Assembly (NCBI RefSeq): GCF_902498915.1
Contig: NZ_CABVLQ010000002.1
Source: Escherichia ruysiae
Lineage (GTDB): Bacteria; Pseudomonadota; Gammaproteobacteria; Enterobacterales; Enterobacteriaceae
DNA length: 64,000 nucleotides
Strand: one strand, 5' to 3'
Shown here: in pieces, positions 62,957-64,000 of the stretch
Layout: every line of letters starts with the position of its first letter
Position numbering within the stretch: position 1 is the stretch's first letter
Notes under the pieces: generated by a model
What the model saw: only the letters and a program-made list of their open reading frames with translations
Database searches by the model: none
Told to the model about the DNA's origin: nothing
Translations under genes and position numbers: made by a program

Positions 62957-63123
62957 CCAGACGGGGGTAGGAATACCGGCGTCATCGGAAACCGGCCAGG
63001 CTAATGCCTGCCCCGCCTGAGCTACCATAGATGACGACAAGAAATACAAGTTCCTGTCTTTATGGTATGGCAAAAAACGACGCCAAATGAAGAAATTAAC
63101 TTCTGCGCCGACGATGACTACGC

Positions 63124-63159
63124 GGGTTCCTACGCCCGATCACAGTTTTGCCTGTGACC
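63124..63159 (-). promoter_or_regulatory. traA leader hairpin 2
   Basis: On the minus strand GGG-CGTAGGAA-CCC (63137-63124) repeats the loop of hairpin 1 with covarying closing pairs. A second hairpin, TCACAG/CTGTGA, lies just beside it at about 63140-63158. Upstream is TTGACT at about 63170 with a possible -10 (TACCCT) 17 bases on, a weak traA promoter. Confidence 0.45.
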
Positions 63160-63214
63160 AGTAAAGGGTACTTAGTATAACGTACCGAGTCAACTAACCG
63201 CTTAAAAAACATAC

Positions 63215-63237
63215 AAAAAAGCGTCAAAACTTAACGC
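63215..63237 (-). terminator. Terminator at the end of leader element copy 3
   Basis: On the minus strand GCGTTAA-GTT-TTGACGC forms a 7-bp stem followed by six T residues. The hairpin overlaps the ops-like core of the element itself. A transcript from 63424 would end here unless antiterminated. Confidence 0.75.
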
Positions 63238-63349
63238 TCCGCGCCGAAGCGATCCAGGCATGATGCTTCTGCTTTGTGGCGTTCGAACATGCTGGTCCAT
63301 ATGCACGAAACGGTGTCTGACCCTCGTCCAGACAATCCGCAGTTCTGAC
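63231..63349 (-). promoter_or_regulatory. Leader element copy 3, possible regulatory RNA
   Basis: A 119-base relative of 41707 and 62168, from GTCAGAACTGC to GGCGCGGAGCGTTAA. The hairpin arms here are GAAGC and GCTTC. A promoter lies upstream (63424) and a terminator at the end, so it could be a free RNA of about 200 bases. Coding potential is low. Confidence 0.6.
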
Positions 63350-63423
63350 GAACATATGAACAAATATGCTCTTGTAGAGGCTGTTGTTACACAATTGGCG
63401 GGCTGTGTAACAAATGGTTTTAT

Positions 63424-63452
63424 TATCTAAGAATCATTCTATTTACGATCAA
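63424..63452 (-). promoter_or_regulatory. Promoter for leader element copy 3
   Basis: On the minus strand TTGATC (63452-63447) and TAGATA (63429-63424) are spaced 17 bases apart. Transcription would begin near 63417 and run into the element at 63349. Both boxes deviate from consensus by one or two bases. Confidence 0.45.
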
Positions 63453-63702
63453 ATGATCTACAAAATGATTTTTTAAAGGTTTTTTAGATCGTTTAATTGT
63501 CTTAAAACAGAATATTATTCTGTTAGGTGGATCGGTTGTAAGATAAATGATCGTGAGTAGAACAAAAGTCGATCTTTTAATCCAAAAGAAGGATCTAAAG
63601 CAGAAAAATCTGCTTTTAAAAATAGATTTTATTTTTTTGACGCAGGTCAAGATTAACTCATTAGAGGTATCAGTGAGGAGGCACTGGAAGAGAAGAGATC
63701 GT
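63447..63702. other. GATC-rich AT-rich segment between traA leader and rep
   Basis: Eight GATC sites fall in about 255 bases, where chance predicts one. The segment is AT-rich with runs such as ATTTTTTAAAGGTTTTTTAGATC. It lies between the traA and repZ control regions. It may be a Dam-methylation-sensitive control site or a binding region for host proteins. I see no gene in it. Confidence 0.5.
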
Positions 63703-63884
63703 TGTAATGCTTTTCAAATTAACGTAAAGCGGGTATATTTCGGCTGTTATTAGCTGTGCAGAGAGTGGCACTCTGTGGAGCAAACCGGCGAAAGCCGGAC
63801 GGCAGAATGCGCCATAAGGCATTCAGGAGAGATGGCATGTACGGGCAGTAAGTCAGAAGACTGAAGATGTTCCGGAAGCCATAA

Positions 63885-63957
63885 AAGGAAAACCCCCACT
63901 ATCTTTCTTACGAACTTGGCGGAACGACGAAAGATAGTGGGGGCCTCACAGAATACG
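63885..63957 (-). ncRNA. inc: Inc antisense RNA (copy-number control)
   Basis: On the minus strand a strong promoter (TTGAAT at 63991-63986, TATACT at 63968-63963, spacing 17) would start the RNA near 63957. A perfect 15-bp stem (63893-63907 with 63929-63943) follows and then a T-rich run ends it near 63885. The loop carries the complement of TTGGCG (63916-63921). In ColIb-P9 this is the 70-base Inc RNA that pairs with the repZ leader to set copy number and incompatibility. Confidence 0.9.
63893..63943 (+). promoter_or_regulatory. repZ mRNA structure I (Inc RNA target)
   Basis: On the plus strand the same stem forms the leader structure of the rep mRNA. The loop hexamer UUGGCG would pair with a later CGCCAA to form the activating pseudoknot for repZ, as known in IncI-alpha and IncB plasmids. 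The partner sequence is beyond the window. Confidence 0.85.
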
Positions 63958-63968
63958 GGTAAAGTATA

Positions 63969-64000
63969 ATGAAACCGTACCAGAGATTCAACCCTGTGCA
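63969..64000 (+). CDS. repY: Possible start of the RepY leader peptide (cut by window)
   Basis: ATG 63969 opens MKPYQRFNPV and runs off the window. In I-complex plasmids the short leader peptide RepY is translated just behind structure I, and its translation unfolds the leader so repZ can be read. The position fits. The ribosome site is weak (GGG about 11 bases upstream), so the call is tentative. Confidence 0.45.
   Translation, partial: MKPYQRFNPV

Noticed and set aside
62810..63073. 87-residue minus-strand frame over the traA start
   Set aside because: It overlaps the traA ribosome site and hairpins; no ribosome site of its own and no recognisable protein features.

Overview
The window is the leading region, origin of transfer and almost the complete transfer and thin-pilus block of an enterobacterial I-complex conjugative plasmid (IncI1, IncB/O, IncK or IncZ type), from a host such as Escherichia or Salmonella. 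The relaxase pair NikA/NikB, the IcmT/Dot-type transfer proteins, the R64-type thin pilus with an Rci shufflon and the RepZ-type antisense RNA at the right edge all belong to this group. The exact Inc group cannot be read from the window, because repZ lies beyond the edge. I recognise no antibiotic-resistance gene, tRNA, rRNA or CRISPR array.

Layout. Bases 1-6500 are the leading region: the end of psiA, ardA, several small conserved genes, an Rpn-family nuclease and a DUF4942-type protein. Nearly all run left to right, and two copies of a hairpin-rich leader resemble ssDNA promoters. oriT lies at about 7.0 kb and is followed by nikA and nikB. The inferred nick sends the minus strand leftwards, so the leading-region genes use the incoming strand as template.

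Bases 10.2-14.8 kb hold trbC-trbB-trbA (coupling protein and partners). Bases 14.8-19.8 kb are an accessory patch: three copies of the pnd (hok/sok-like) leader, pndA/pndC, an AT-rich gene that resembles AcrVA2-type anti-CRISPR proteins, an IS911-like element and an Hha-like regulator. Bases 19.8-44.7 kb carry excA and the transfer genes on the minus strand, read traE-F-G, traH-I-J-K-nuc-sog-L-M-N-O-P-Q-R-S-T-U-V-W-X-Y. Bases 44.8-62.9 kb carry rci, a seven-repeat shufflon and the minus-strand series traA, traB, traC, traD, pilI to pilV. Bases 63-64 kb hold the traA leader and the start of the replication control region.

The parts form one conjugation machine: NikA/NikB nick oriT, TrbC delivers the DNA, the Tra proteins form the channel, SogL/SogS enter the recipient, ExcA blocks redundant entry, and the pilus with switchable PilV tips selects recipients.

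The most interesting signal is a family of three 118-119 bp leader elements, upstream of traH, traB and traA. They share a covarying hairpin and an ops-like core. TraB is a NusG/RfaH-type protein, so these may be the recruitment sites of a plasmid-specific antitermination circuit.
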